A DNA stretch of 64,000 bases, taken from NCBI RefSeq assembly GCF_019925205.1, contig NC_083562.1, positions 12,028,001 through 12,092,000 of the forward strand, written 5' to 3'. The DNA comes from Metopolophium dirhodum (Eukaryota; Arthropoda; Insecta; Hemiptera; Aphididae). The notes beneath the pieces were generated by a model. It was not told the origin of the DNA. It worked only from the letters and a program-made list of their open reading frames with translations, and searched no databases. The translations under genes were made by a program, and so were the position numbers. Positions 49,461 through 64,000 of this stretch are shown one piece after another (the stretch's first letter is position 1; each line of letters opens with the position of its first letter).

Positions 49461-52400
49461 CCGTGTGATATAATGATAACAATAATATTATAAGCAATAA
49501 TATGCTATTAGTGTACTACGACTCCTGGCCACTAAAATTGTACATTTTATTTACGAAAGATAAAATAACAATATCATCTTATCTACATATTGTTATAGTG
49601 TTATATACGTAGATAGGTAGTGGGTACTTGGTACCTACTTCGTTTTTCCTCTGTGACAAATAGACAGTAGAAGATGTTGGGACTTACTGTTACTTAATAC
49701 TTGTACAAATAAAAAATATAATCGAATTTTTGGGTGGAATGCGTGTGTGATAACTGATAAATAGCAGCATACACTACCTAAAGTATATTATATTATTATT
49801 ATTATTTTACACTGACGAATGACAATAATTACTCCTATCCATGTACGTTTTACATTACTTTTACACAGAAAATTGGTCGATTAAATGAGCGCTCTCAACT
49901 GTCAAAAACACATTGCAAATGCACTAGATACGCATTTTTTTTCAATTAATCACTCTAGACATTGATTTCACATAACTACATAAGCAAGTATACGTGGCTG
50001 GCGGTTCGCAAATAGCGCGACGCAATTACGCTTTTATTAAATTTTATGTTTTATATTTTCGAATGATTCTCAAGTATTGGATCACAACCAGCCATCGTGG
50101 CCATTGGGCACAAAAAATGAAAAATAAATTACGTGATAGAAAACGAATAATGGTAAATGGTAATAGTTTGATCGTTTTACTCGTAAATCATTTTTCAATT
50201 CGTCTAAGATATTTTTGATATTTCATATCGATCCATTAAATAAACTCGCATAATCACATGGAATATATTATGATGGCACTAGTTCGATTTTAAAAAGATT
50301 TATTATTGACCACATGTTGTTATACTTGTTATCAATATAGTATCATATAATCATCAAGATTCCGAACTACCACATTAAAAGTTCAAAGATAGAATTTTCA
50401 AACGATTTTGAAAATTATTTTATAGGTACCTAATTTAAATGTATAAATACCTATTCAATTTTCATATGTAATAATAATAAATTATTTCGAGTGCATATAG
50501 TTTGAATACTTTCGCATTTAGTCGTACCTATCTATCGACATTTAATAAACATTCGAATTAATTATGTTAAATAAACTGTTGCAATAATCTACAGTTAAAC
50601 ATGTAATAATTAAATTATTATTGAAAAACAATATTGTGTATGCAAATTTCATATTCAGTAATTCATAATTCAATTACTGAACCAATATTATCAATTTGTA
50701 CTATTAGATTTTACTCCGCTTTTAGATTAATCACTTTGTTGGTGTAGTTGAATAATATTATTGTATGCCATTTTAATTGAATTTTATCGATAACAATTTT
50801 TTATATTATTTTAACATTTTATCATTTTTATTAAACATTAATAAAAGATTAAATATAAATATTTTTATCCATATGGCTTATAAAGATTTTTGAATTGACA
50901 AGATTCAATATGTACATAATAATATGGACATTGTACACAAATCAAATCAATTGTATTGTTTAGTTTAATAGGACAAATAGGTACTATAATGGTTAGATAT
51001 CTAAATGTTAAAATAATTTTTCGAGTTCATATTATTAGTTATTTGTGAATTAATTACATTGTAAATACATTTTAAACACAAATTAATGGTATAACATGAT
51101 ATTATAGGTATACTTAATGTTGATTTGCATTTCATGTATGTCGTAGGTAGTATAATATATACTTTACGCTCATGTTTTGTGAATACTGAAAATATAGTAA
51201 TAGCGTCATTACAAATATTTTACACATAATTTTCCCAAAAATGTATTATTTATCCTAATCATGTCAATATTTTCAAAACCTTTAAATGTAGTTAGGTATT
51301 GGCATATTTTTGATCGATCGTCATAATGAAATTTGAAAAATATTAGTATAAGAATTTCCGAATGTACGATAATAGTCTCATCGACGATTGACCGATTGAG
51401 GTATAGCTACATTATTTTATGTAACATTGTACATAGCGATAGCATATTATTATTATATCCAATATACAAACATATATACTATAGGTCTTCAGATTCCGGA
51501 TATTCGCTGTATAGATACTATATCTATGAGATGGGCCAATCTCAGATGAAGTCTAATAGGATTTCTTTAGATATTTATACAAGCAAAAACACATAGGTAT
51601 TTTTTAAACATCGAGCGTCAAGAATAACGTTAAAAAAACCATAATCATTTCACAGGATTGTTGTACGTGACGGCAATAAAAGTTTAAAATTAATATAGAA
51701 GTACGATGGAATCGTATGTAATATTTTTATTAAATTCAACGTAAACGACTTGTATAATACGCACAGCGCGTACAGGCTGGAAAAAAATCGTGACACAAAA
51801 ATGATATACTGATTGACATGTTCACGCATAAATACCTATATAGGTAAATACTAAATACTAAATATGGATGTATAATACTATTATACGGTCGCATATTTAA
51901 GTAAATACTGCAATATAGTCGTATGTAGTTGACACATTTCTTTTTGTCCTGATGCATCACAAATAATAATTTATTTTTATAAAATATTTAGTATAGTAAT
52001 TTTACACATTCTATTTATTGTAGGCAACACAAACGGTGTTACACCGTGCAATATTCGTAGTAGAGTTTACTTCCGATGTTGGGAAGATTATGAGTTACCT
52101 GTATAGTGTTTAGGTATGCATTTTAATTTTTACTAAAAAACGTTTGTTGACAATTTTTTCGTCTACTGTTCTTTTTTTTTTAGTCTTAGGAATGTAGATA
52201 AATCTACAAATAATGCTAAATGTTTAATAATTAGAAAGGAAAACTAAAAATAAATTGCTTAACTGAAAGCTGATTTAAAAGGCTAATTCACATAATAATA
52301 TATTGGAGGGTGTTAGTCCGTACCTAATGCCGCTCACGTGTACCTATATACACAAACGTAATTCAGAATATACATTATACAATATAAATTATACATACAT

Positions 52401-53825
52401 AATATTATATAGGTATAAACGTCGAACATAAGTACACACAGCACAAAGGCAATATTCGTCATTAAATGTATTCGTGTAAATATTATACTCAAAATACCCA
52501 AACGGCAAACACTAAAGTGTTTTCTAACTGGTCATTGTCTGCAGGACGCATGTGTAGTGCCTATCTACACATATTATTTGATATTTCTCTTTCTGACTGA
52601 AGACAATGATGACTGTAAAATGTTTATTACCGTAGTAGCGTTGTCGAATGTATTCGTATACATAAATTACATGATGTTGGACACAGCAATTGACGAATAA
52701 TGGTTTACAAAATACAAATGTACAATAGTAATTTATTGTCGATATAAAGATGGTATGCCATACGTGGTATACATAATATATAAGTACTATATAACTGTAT
52801 ATAGAGGGATCGTTTAATCCCACAATCTCGAGTCTTAGTCAAATCTACTATTTTGTGTTACTTTGGCGGAACACGGCACACACGAATCATATTATAATAT
52901 TCGTTTTGAAATGAGTTAACTTAATGCGTGAACCGGCTATAATCAGAGAATGTTTCATACCTATACATATAATATGCAGTTAAATGTTAATCGAAAGAGC
53001 CGGCAGATGAAGCTCATACAACAGTTAACTGTAAGTATCCATGTGTATAGCAATAAAATAATACGATATAACAATAGAAGTCTTACCACTCATCATGATG
53101 TACATATCCTTAAAATTAAAAATATTAATAAAAATTCTCGTATCCACTCGCATCGTGTAGATAATTTATTTATTATTATATTATATTATATACTTTTTAG
53201 AAATAAATTGTAGACAGCTTTTTGCTGTGCATATTATATACTACTCTAGGCTTACGCGATTTCATATTTAAATTTAATTGTGCATAATAAATAAAATTGT
53301 CACAACAGTTGTTCCCAAGAACACTTTCTATGTAATGAATGAGTTACGGTAGTGATGGACCATCATGCACCTGCAGTAGGAAATAGCCAATAGGCAACCA
53401 TGTTAATCAATAATGACCCTAAATTGCAGTGCAGGTGCGGTATATAATTATTGTTCATTGATAATATTATAATAATTGATGTAATATATTATATTATATG
53501 CATTATTTATGATGATGTACGGACATTTGGCCAAATTCTACAAACAGCTGACGGAACAATCAAATTGCCTAAAATTATTCTATCGGAAGGTCAATATATT
53601 TGATCTTTTGCGAGTGGTTTTGCCAAAGGTCGTCTCGTTATACAGCACTGTAGCCTGTAAATACAAATTTTAATCTGTAATTTTGTAATGTTGTAATTGG
53701 TACGTGCTGGTGCACACTTTAAGATGAATTGTAAAGATATCTATTTTCACTCGGCTCACAGCGTCGTAAGCTATGAAAGTTGGAAAAAATGTTTAATATT
53801 GAATTTTAGGTAGGTAATCTAGCTA

Positions 53826-54122
53826 TTTTAGATTCTGAACGGAGCAAAGAAACTACTAGTTTTACAATTTCGTTTATTATTTTATTTTTCTTATCCTGTA
53901 AACAAAATTTCTACCAGAAGGAGCTAGTGCTTCGATTTCAACATATATAGTATCTTATCTTTTAGCAAATTGGATCTATGATACTTAAGAGAGGTTTTCG
54001 GTTTTACAATAATTTTCTAACGCCACGGGAAAAACCACCAAAATACCCTATTGTTATATTATAAGGTATTTTTTTTCAAACGCTTTGGTTATCAACATAG
54101 AAACGAATAAAATTTAAAAATA
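53826..54122 (+). repeat. Dispersed 300-bp repeat, copy B
   Basis: It aligns collinearly with 9743-10045 through TTTAGATTCTGAAC, CTACCAGAAGGAG, GTGCTTCGATTTCAACATAT, CTTATCTTTTAGCAAATTGG, GCCACGGGAAAAAC and CAAACGCTTTG. Unlike copy A it shows no flanking hAT ends, which suggests the shared unit is its own repeat family and that copy A was captured by, or inserted into, the hAT element. Confidence 0.8.
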
Positions 54123-57100
54123 ACCGCTAAATACGGTTACACTGATTCCGTATATACAAGGTGTAACAGAAAGACCTCATAATTTAACAATATTTTGTAG
54201 TCAGTACTTAGTATTTATGCTTTATAAAGTGTCACTAACAACTTAAAAATGTACAGTGTAAAATGTGACTCAGTATTTAATATAAATACATTATAATACA
54301 TTGAAATCTGTCTTATCCCTTAATAAGATGGAATCCTGTCCTGTGCTGGAATTTATTTTGGTAATTAATTAATTTTTAACTAAACAAGGCCTATTGTCTA
54401 AAACGGAAATTCCCATGCAATTTAGTAGGTTTCACTGTGCAGTTTTTAATTTTTATACATTTATATATCATGATATCAGTATAGCTAGTACCTACTTATT
54501 ATTTCTTACAATTTTTAAGAACATATAAGTGTAAAAAATATACCCATATCCTATTAAAAAAATTGTATTTTTATGTCAAACGATATACACCTATAGTTAG
54601 TTGGCTTTTTAATTTGCCAATCACTTCATATTTTGGCCGATTATTTAGTGTCGGTCAAAAGTTTTTCGGGCAAACGGATGTCAGCCGTTTTTATCTGACT
54701 CATCATTTATTATACATACATATATATAGGCATATAGCCATATATCATATTATATGTTATATGTAAACTGTATAGAGTATAGACGTATAGTATATATTAT
54801 TGGGTCATATAAATCATAATTTGTATTATATGTCTATATATTCCATATGTGTTATTTAAGTACGTTTGTATCGTTTGTAATCAGCAGCCAACTGCGAGTT
54901 TAATTGTTAAGTATATATATGTACTTATATAAGTATAGAAAGGTAAAATACCAAATAATCATAAAAATTTATAAAAAATGAGAAAATAAAGTAAAATGTA
55001 AATAATCATACATTTTTTAAAGAAAATGTTGAAAAATAAATAAAACATTTCAAACCCATACAAATACATTGGCGTAAATTTACTCAAATATTTTACACTG
55101 TACACAATATGGTTGGCCTATAAATTGATCCAAAATATAACTCCGATATAACCATACGAGACAGTAAATGAAAAATAATCGACCATAAATTAATATTGAA
55201 TGGTTTATCAGTATTCAGCTTAAAAGAGCAACGTTCATATCCTGAGTCCATTGTTTCAAAGTCGAATTATAGTGTAAGTGTGTACTGTGCGACGTGTCTT
55301 ATTCTTTTATATATGCCTATGATGGGTTATAGCGGTATCTATTACTTATATTTACTAAACATTTACCGAATAAAGTAAGCACTTAAAATTGAAAACATTG
55401 AAATGCAAAAATTAGATATATTATAATACTAAATTCAATTAAAACTCTCCGCTCAGGATCTATAAAAGGTGTGCAAGTGGGTATACCGCTCTGCTGTACA
55501 TTAAGTACCTATCACGTGAGTCGCTGTAATGGATGTGTTAAATTTTAAATCAATGATATATTATTACTATTAAAGTAATTTATTGTACTATAAATAATTA
55601 GTAAAACAGTAGGTTGAAATCTTTTTTCCGAAAACATTTCACTTGTTATACGTTATATACTTAAAAAGTTTTAAGCACCCAAATCTAAGTATTGAAAAAA
55701 TGATATTTGAACTTTTGAGACTTAAGGACGTGGAAGGGTTTAAAATTACAATCTTTAATTAATTTTTGTATGAACAAATTTACAATAATTTAAGGTGGAC
55801 GGTAGTTTAAAATTTGTAAAATATATAATATAAAATATTTTATTTATTCTGTTAATGAGTTCTGTAGGTTTCGTTAATATAACAAAGAATTCTATAAAAA
55901 AAAGTAAAATATTGTAATGCTAAGAGCCTAAGATGGAGGTGCTAAGGCTTAGCAGCAGTGCTTTCCGGAGCACTGGTTAGGGTACAAATTGTTACAGAGC
56001 AATAATAACATAAAATCAAAAAATTTTCATGTCAACATTTTGAAGTGCCTGAGTACCCTGCACCTAAATTTTATGATTTTGGTAAAAGTAGTAGAACCTA
56101 CAAAATTAAAATAAAATACTTTAGAGTATATGTATACCTTATAACAATATAAGACGAACTATTGAACTATCCTTAGAAATATATGCTGATACCAGATCTA
56201 TCACGAATTGTTTTCAATATAGAACGATTTTAGATTTATCTATTATCATTGAATTCAAATTTAACACATCTAATATTACAGCAAGTTACCTGTTACTCAA
56301 TTACGAGGTACACTCTAAGAGCCAATCCACACTATTCATGAAAACGGATACGTTAGATGAAAAAACCAAAATACATTGATATGAATATAGGGTGACCGCT
56401 GCACCAGAACCAGCTATTTTATTATTTACATGCATATTATACTTGGGTAAAAGAATATATTTTAAAGTAGGTATATTTATATTAATATCTGTACTAATTG
56501 GTTTTATAATTACATTTTTTAACGCATCAAAACTAAAGTTAAGCAAGCCTTAAAAGGTTGTCACGAGTCACGTACACATACATAATACGCACCTATCCAA
56601 ATAAAGGATTGGTAAAATAATGAAAGGTAAAAATAGAAGTAAACATTTGGTAAGTAGGAATTATAATTTATGAGGCATAGATGATTTATCTTTAAATTTG
56701 CTCCATGTTTAAAGTCATTAACATCATGTCATTGTGTCAATACTCTATAGAATTCTCTCCACATAGTTATGCAACTGCGTGTCTGCACATATCATGAAAC
56801 AAAAACATAATATGTTCTTCCTAAATTAAATTACACTCATAGATAATGCACTGCATGTATATTGTACAAACATTTTATTTTTTATAAATATAGTCAGTTG
56901 AGTTAAGTTAGAGTTAGCACTTTGCAGGCAATAAGCAATATTAGTATTTATCAATGTAAACCTGCAGAGAACATCTTGTAAGCGATCTTCTGGATATTAC
57001 ATATTTTATGAAAAATCGATATTTATAATATTTATATTAAGCAACAAAATTAATGATAATATACAATTTAAATATTCAGACTATTCTACGATCGTAGTGG

Positions 57101-58504
57101 CGTATATGAAACTACAGTGCATATTCACAAGGAATCTGAGAATAAATAATAATACAAGTGACTTATGTGCATCTATAACCTTGGCTCGTATATCACGTAA
57201 ACCACGGGAAATAGGCGACGTGATTCGTTGGGAGGTGATGAAGTTCACAAATATACGTACAAGACTTGTTTCGCCGGAATGTCGTCACACTGCTCACCAC
57301 TCACACTATATTATACATCCGATATCGCGTATTCACTGAAACAGGAAACACTCTAGGTTCAAAATTCATCAAAATCATGAAAATATGTACATTATTTTCT
57401 AGTTGATAATCCATAAGACTTGAAAATATAATAAAAAAAATCCTCGTAAGTTCTGTTTACTGGCATTGAAACGTATTTAAACTAATTGTATAAAGTACAC
57501 ATTTAATACATCAATATTATTTCTAACTAACTGTATTAATCTTTAAAAATATTAGACCAATAAGGATTTTTTTTTTAAACAAACAATACATCTTTTAATT
57601 TAAAGAACATTTATCTAAACATTAAACATTTGTTTGAATTTAGCGATATTGTAGTTGCTTTAGCAAGTAGTAGCTAATCTAAAATTTAAATGGATGGACT
57701 GAGGCACCATGGTGATCCATGTACTTGGCCCCAATTTATTTTAATCGTGTACTACTGCATTGGGTATAATGGGCTTAAACTGTATGATACGGCATAACTA
57801 TTATTTATAAACCTTGTAATCTCAATCTTAAAAATATAAAATATATTTTGTTGCGTATTTTTGAGTTTACACCAAACCCCCATCCCTCCCACACCCTTAC
57901 TAAAAATATAACCATTATATTATTTTGACAAACAATATAATTTTTGTAAAATACAGAAATCGTTTACAGCCGGACGTGGTAGGTATACAGCCGATGTCCT
58001 TATTCATGTGAGACATTTCGTTTTGTATACAATCGTAACCGAGAGAAATTTAATCTTAAGGTTCAAATTCAGCCACGTAAATATCAAGTTTCTCTTCCGA
58101 TATCTTCATTACATTGGCATGAAAACCATCATCTGTATTATACATTATATCATTACCATTAAATATATACAATGTCAATAGGTATACAATAAACATAATA
58201 CATAGTATTGTACATTATGCATTATACATATTTTATACCACATCTATGATAAACAATAAAATATTCATTATTTATATACTATATTATGTTGTAGTCTATA
58301 TGGGTGTAAACCGAAAATAATTGTATCCTTATGTTTTTGTGCGTTAGTCAATTGTTCAGATATAACATACGAAATAACATCATATTAGGTATACTGATAC
58401 AGATGAACAGGGACTTACTTTTCCAAATTGTTAAAATTAAATTTCAAGAACTTATTATTGGGTAATATTATTCTAGGTAAGTAATATCACGATTCACGGG
58501 CTAT

Positions 58505-58751
58505 AAAGCCGGGTTTTACACTTCACCGTGTCATGTGACTTCGTGTTTTTATGTTTATACCAAAATGCAATACCAATGATATGAATATAGTACCTGATGG
58601 TAACATAATATAATTTTTTTTTAGTTACCAATCACTTTTCCGCACATAAATGTAACCACACAGTCAAAAGTTGAATATATTCAAGTATGCAGTATCGTTT
58701 GGTAACTGTGATTATTTTACACGACACGGTGTAGTGTGAACCCGGCTTAAG
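58505..58751. mobile_element. MITE with 28-bp terminal inverted repeats
   Basis: The left end AAAGCCGGGTTTTACACTTC, continuing with ACCGTGTC, faces a right end whose inverse reads TTAAGCCGGGTTCACACTAC, continuing with ACCGTGTCGTG. There are only a few mismatches over about 28 bp. The 190-bp AT-rich interior has no frame. A short TA-rich target duplication is possible but ambiguous, so the superfamily is not assigned. Confidence 0.7.
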
Positions 58752-61633
58752 ATAAAATCTATTTGACTATTTTAGTCCATGGTAACTGGTAGAATATGGT
58801 AATATGAATTTAATGTCTTATCAAAGTGTTGAATAAACGTTATAAAGTTTGCTTTCCTGATATCTTGTTCAACGACATCCGTATCACCAAATCCCGTAAG
58901 TTATTATTATTTAATTATCTGGCATGATTTAGAACTATTTATCTGTAACTTATTAATTTGACATATTTGGCAAAAATTAAAAATTTACATGAGAACTATT
59001 TTTTTTTTTTTTGGAATTTGCCAATTTGGAGGTTTTATACTAGAAATTAAAGTTAAACTTGATTTACTAAAATAAAATGAAAATGACTCCATTAAATACA
59101 GATTTAATATCTACAGTATCTATATTAAACTTATAATTTATAAGATTAGGTTAAACCTTATAAACTATATCACAGTAAATCATAATATTATAAAATATAA
59201 TATTGTAAATATGCTATATTCAGAAAATTTATCATATTATATAAACAATTAGATAATATCACGCAATAACCTATATCTTGGAAATTGTATGTTTATATAA
59301 ACTATAAAAATGGCATGTGTCTAATGAACATTTGGTGTTTTTCGAAACACGCAGAACACTCTCTCTCTCTTTTTGTATATATAACATATAATGTAGACAT
59401 TAAAAATAGCTAAACTGTTCAAACATTCGTGACTTAATATTTTTATTTTTTTATTGAAAAGCCTACTTGTGAATAAAGTTAAACCAAGTCTGCACAATTA
59501 ATTTCTATAATTGAATCAAGGTTGAAATCACACGTAATACATATAATATAGATATAATGAAAATCGGGTAAAAAGAACGGGATTTATGTGTTATTTATTA
59601 TGTAGGTAGGTCTAAAAAAATGTTGACGGAGTCACAGAGACAGCACTATTTATTATGGACTTATGGTCTTATGGCGAGGCACGTTCACTTAATAATATTA
59701 TTAATTGTCGTGATTATTTGTTAGTAGTTGCCGCTGCTAGTATATCTAAATTGTATTTAATAATATACAAACTATCTTAAAAATCCATTAAAACGCCTAA
59801 TAGTAATAATATAGTGTATACTGTATATACTACTTTTGTCACTCTACGAGCGTAATTATATATATAATATGTATTTAATGTACATCTCAAAAATAACAGA
59901 AACAATGAAAAAAAAAAACCACAAAATAAATCAAAATGTATATTATTTAGACAGGATATATAAAACGAAGTAATAAATCAAAATGTTTTATTAGTAACAT
60001 GTTCATCTATACCAAATAATCTCTAAAACCATAGTGCATTATATACTTTTATAATATTATCTTCGATACTATCTATCTTTCGATTAAAAGTTACCGAGTA
60101 TAGTATAATACACCTAAATGCCTACCTAATAATATTATAAAGACGTTATAGATATTTTTTATTATATACATTATAATAATAACATCGTCTACTGCGATAC
60201 AATCTTAAGTATCATCGTCTCTGCATGACCACAAATGTGTACATATTTATATATCAAGCAGATATAATAATGTTGCGTTACGCGTTGAGGCGCGCGCGTA
60301 TACAAGATACATTGTTTAGATACATTGTTTGCTCATATCGTCAGCGCAAGAAAAAACCATTATAATATATAACAAGTATAATAATAACGATACAACAAAA
60401 CGGCCGACATTGATTTTATATTGAATGATGGAAAAAAAATGGGTGAAACTGGATGATATCAATAATAGTAATAAAAATAATAACACAAGGGACGGAAAAA
60501 GGGGATCAAAAGAGGTACCTACTACGCATAATAATCTATATATTTTATTCATATACATACATATATATACATTTAGGGTACCGCGACGTAGGTTTCGGGT
60601 ATACGACGTAGAGATTAGCGCCACAGTGGAACGCATATAATAATATAATATGTATATTGTATAATATAATATAATAGCTACGGGGGCCATTGAAGCCGCC
60701 GCCGTCGCCAACGCTCTGGAATTCTTTTCGCCGTCTTATTATATTATGTTATGTGTGTAGTGTGTTTTATAATCGTTCCAAAATCTGTGGGACCGTATTT
60801 CGTCGGTCGGCCGGAGGAGAAAAGAATTATATTACCCGAGAGCCGGTGGAATGTTTTTCTTATACACGAGATGGAAAAATAAAATAACGAACCCTCTTCG
60901 AAAAAGCGGCAAGTGTCGTTTATATTATTATAATATTTTTATAGGATAACGCTGACCGCTCTTTTTTTCTTCATTTAGCTATGATATTATATTGTACGAT
61001 TACATTTAGCTTTTTTTTCTATGAACAAGACGAACACGAGGACTGTTCAGCACCACGTACCTATTATAATATTATGTCATGGCATGTTGTGTTGAAAAGG
61101 TGAGATGAGATTATACTTTATCTGTACGCATATATTTCTGTATGTGAAAATAATATAGATGCATTCGTATTATTAATTTATTTTTTTAGACAAATGGGAT
61201 GATGTATACAAAATACAAATAACATTGCAGAACGTACCAACAGCTTTGCCGTTTTTGGACTCAAGTCTTCGGCTGACTTCGTTCGCCTCGGCATAGAACA
61301 TTGGTCAGGTTCTTACTTACGATTTTTAAACGATAATACTTTAATAGTGATAAACAATAAACTGATAAATTATTCATAGCCGATGATATTAAGTATCTAA
61401 GTAGAGCAAATATAATATCAACAAATTTTATTATGATTTAACATGGTATAGGTAAGAGTGTATTACGTTAACCATCATGGTCCATGAATAATCATTATTA
61501 ATTATTTGTGCATATTTCGTATAATTTTTTTATTTTTATGTACGTAAAATTGTCGTAAAGAATCATACTTTGATAACAATATACCCAACATTCAAAAATA
61601 TTTCTTAAAATAAATTACGTTTGGGAAGGTAGC

Positions 61634-61791
61634 ATAGGCTCAAATAACGTTTGAGATTTGGGGAGGAAAAGCCTGAAGCCCTACTATTATAATATTGAAT
61701 AAGCTTAAAAACAGTTTGGAAAATGTTTGGGAGTGCTGTTAAAATTGTTGGTGGAGGCTTAGCCCCTAAATCCTCTCCTATTTGCGCATAT
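61634..61791. mobile_element. C-rich inverted-repeat element (MITE), copy 2
   Basis: Left end ATAGGCTCAAATA with GAGATTTGGGGAGG, right end GGCTTAGCCCCTAAATCC followed by TATTTGCGCATA. The same blocks in the same order as the element at 10985-11116 (GGCGCAAATA ends, GGGGCTAAGCC inner blocks) mark them as one family, this copy being longer and more diverged. Confidence 0.55.
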
Positions 61792-64000
61792 GGTAGGTAG
61801 GTAGGTAAGTTTTTATTAGTCACTTTGTGACAAAACTGTGGGAAAACTAATTGAAAAACTAATTGACTTCTAGATTGTACATTCGTACGAAGAAATGAAA
61901 ATCAGTAGGTACGTGTTCATTTATCACGGTGTTCGCATATCACGTTATTCGTTATTTCTTAACCCATATGATATACCTTGTGCCAGTATTTAAAAAAATG
62001 TAGTTGTTTTATTTAACGATATTTTAAAATTGCCCAAAACATGAAATAGTCTCCATATTATTCAATATATATTCGAATTAGTAACCTCGTGCATACATTA
62101 TTTTTATTATGTTTATGTACATAGGTACTTATTTTTGAGTTTTTTATTTCCAAACTTGTAATAATATGTTTTATGCGTTTAAAAAAAAAATGCCAATGAA
62201 AAACATATTATAACAAATAATAATTAATAACCCGAATAATTGAAAATTTGTACGTGCGTGAAGTTGGTCCCCGACTTTGTCTGACTCCCGGACCTACTTA
62301 ATCTTAATTTTTCGTAACTAAATAGTAGTAATAATAATAATAATAGCATTTCTATAATTCTACGAGTAATGACTAATGTGTAAATGTATAACTGCGGGTT
62401 TTTAAGCGATTGATAAACTGCAGACGGTGTTTTATTATATCGTAGTTTCATAGAATATAATATAGTACGTAAATATCGAGTTGGACGGATGCAACATATT
62501 TAAACGAATTTATTGCAATTCTGTGATGTATTATTGACTTATTTATTATTCATTCTATTTTTACACAAATATCTCCCATATTATAAGATTCTAATGAATT
62601 AGGTATGTCGGTTAAAGAAAATGTAAATAATTATATTTATCTATTAGGTAGATCCATATTTATTTATTTCAGGAACTAAGTTAATAAAAAAAAAATGATT
62701 TAATGTATTAAATATTATGATTTTGCAATATTTTTTTTTATTGAGATTAAACCCGGCAAATATGGCCAGTAGCTAGGTTTTGCTATTATTTCCTATTAAT
62801 ATTATGTATATAGTTTTCGAGCAATAAAATACTTATATTATACTTAAAATTTCAATATTATAATTTATTTATAGGTACCTTTTCTAATAAATATTATTGA
62901 CTATTGTAAATCTATCTACCTAAATCTATGTTATTTATTTTTTGATGATTCTAATTTGCACGCCATCTTTTTTTGCCAAAAATGCAAAAATTCAAAAGTT
63001 TAATAAATTTACCAAGTATTATATTAATACACATTTAAAAAATAAGATATAGTTATATAATTTTTTTGTTATATTTATTTAAAGCAGTTTAATATTATTT
63101 TTTATATTTCAGAAAACATTTTTAAATCATATTGGCAACTATTAAAATATTTAATTGTACCTATATTTTATTTTTGAAATATGATCAAATTATATTGTAT
63201 ATTAGTATTAGTTAATTTTATATGAATGAATGTTTATAATTCTGGAACAAATCCCAAGGTCTAAAATCTAAATTAAAATAACTGCAATAAAAATTGTAAA
63301 CATTAAACAAAAAAACGGAAGAAAAATATTTAAAATGTAGATAAAACATGTGCACCAATACATTATTTTGCGAAACATCACGATTTGGGGCTCATCAAAT
63401 AATAAATTACATATTTTAACATTAACATATTTAAACATTAAGTTTGTTCAAACTTCTTAAACGATTAAGCTTAACACCCGGTAATTGATTTTAGATGCTT
63501 TCACATATTAAGATGGCTGTGAGCCTATAAGAGAAACACGTTTTTGTCAAAATTATTAATTGAGCCATACTTAACGCACATAAAAAACATACTCAAGGTC
63601 TAATTAAATGTTTTATACATTAGCACTCGAAACATGATTCTTTGTTATTTTTAATTTTTAATTGTTAGTAAACATAATCTATATTATATTTAATTCAAGG
63701 AGTGAAAATTAAAGTTTATGATAGCTCTTCCATGGAAACCTAACCTATAGAAATTCTTAAGTTATTTAGAATTTGATAACAATTGTTTGCTATTAAAATT
63801 TCAAATCATGATATTTGTCAGATATTGTTTAATAATTTCCATTTCTCGGTCAAGGATCAGAGATTACAGAATATCTAAAAGTTCTCTAAGTGTTAGTGAT
63901 TTACTAGAAATAAAGGTTGGATAAAATTGTTTTCTACAATTTTTATTATTTGCTTTCGAGATGGCTTTCATTCGTATATTTTTGTGTCATGTGTGATTGG

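Larger units (their letters stand above)
49461..64000. other. Gene-poor spacer upstream of mthl
   Basis: About 14.5 kb of AT-rich DNA in which I recognise no protein or RNA gene. Contents seen: dispersed repeat copy B (53826-54122), an inverted-repeat element (58505-58751), a (CT)n run near 59359-59370, CpG-richer patches at 60570-60860, an exon-like but unidentified segment (61230-61310), and the second C-rich inverted-repeat element (61634-61791). All open frames here are short and without family resemblance. Confidence 0.5.

Noticed and set aside
55440..55550. Segment resembling a dispersed aphid repeat (GTGCAAGTGGGTATACCGC)
   Set aside because: Only one copy is in the window and it has no structural ends, so it cannot be supported from this sequence.

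Overview
The window is nuclear DNA of an insect, most likely an aphid. The evidence is spliced genes of insect type, an AT-rich background full of short TAGGTACCTAT-like words (common in aphid genomes), insect-type TTAGG telomeric words, and many small non-autonomous transposons. The genus cannot be fixed from sequence alone.

Layout. (1) 1-1839, plus strand: the last five exons of a peroxisomal acyl-CoA oxidase of the ACOX3 type, ending in the peroxisomal signal SKL. (2) 2334-4388, minus strand: nine exons of the ER beta-1,3-glucosyltransferase B3GLCT, which glucosylates O-fucose on thrombospondin repeats, ending in HDEL. Its first (signal peptide) exon was not found on the minus strand. A signal-peptide-like exon of matching splice phase lies nearby on the plus strand (5366-5462). 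(3) 6511-7873, plus strand: an intact two-exon gene for a mitochondrial NAD-dependent isocitrate dehydrogenase regulatory-type subunit (IDH3 gamma-like). (4) 14118-48938, minus strand: a complete five-exon Methuselah-like GPCR of 581 residues, spread over about 35 kb with a 25 kb first intron. (5) 48939-64000: a CpG-rich upstream flank, then about 14.5 kb with no recognisable gene.

The genes are ordinary housekeeping and receptor genes and show no functional clustering. Most of the sequence is intron and spacer. It holds a truncated non-LTR retrotransposon with an RNase H region (28.4-29.3 kb), three small hAT elements with clean or near-clean 8-bp target duplications, a pogo/Tc1-like MITE, several other terminal-inverted-repeat elements, a dispersed 300-bp repeat in two copies, a four-unit minisatellite carrying poly(A) signals, and short telomere-like repeats.

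The most interesting structural signals are a long imperfect inverted repeat inside intron 4 of the receptor gene (arms of about 285 bp, 16227-17150), able to form a long hairpin RNA, and the apparently inverted first exon between B3GLCT and IDH3G. No prokaryotic, viral, CRISPR or tRNA features were seen.
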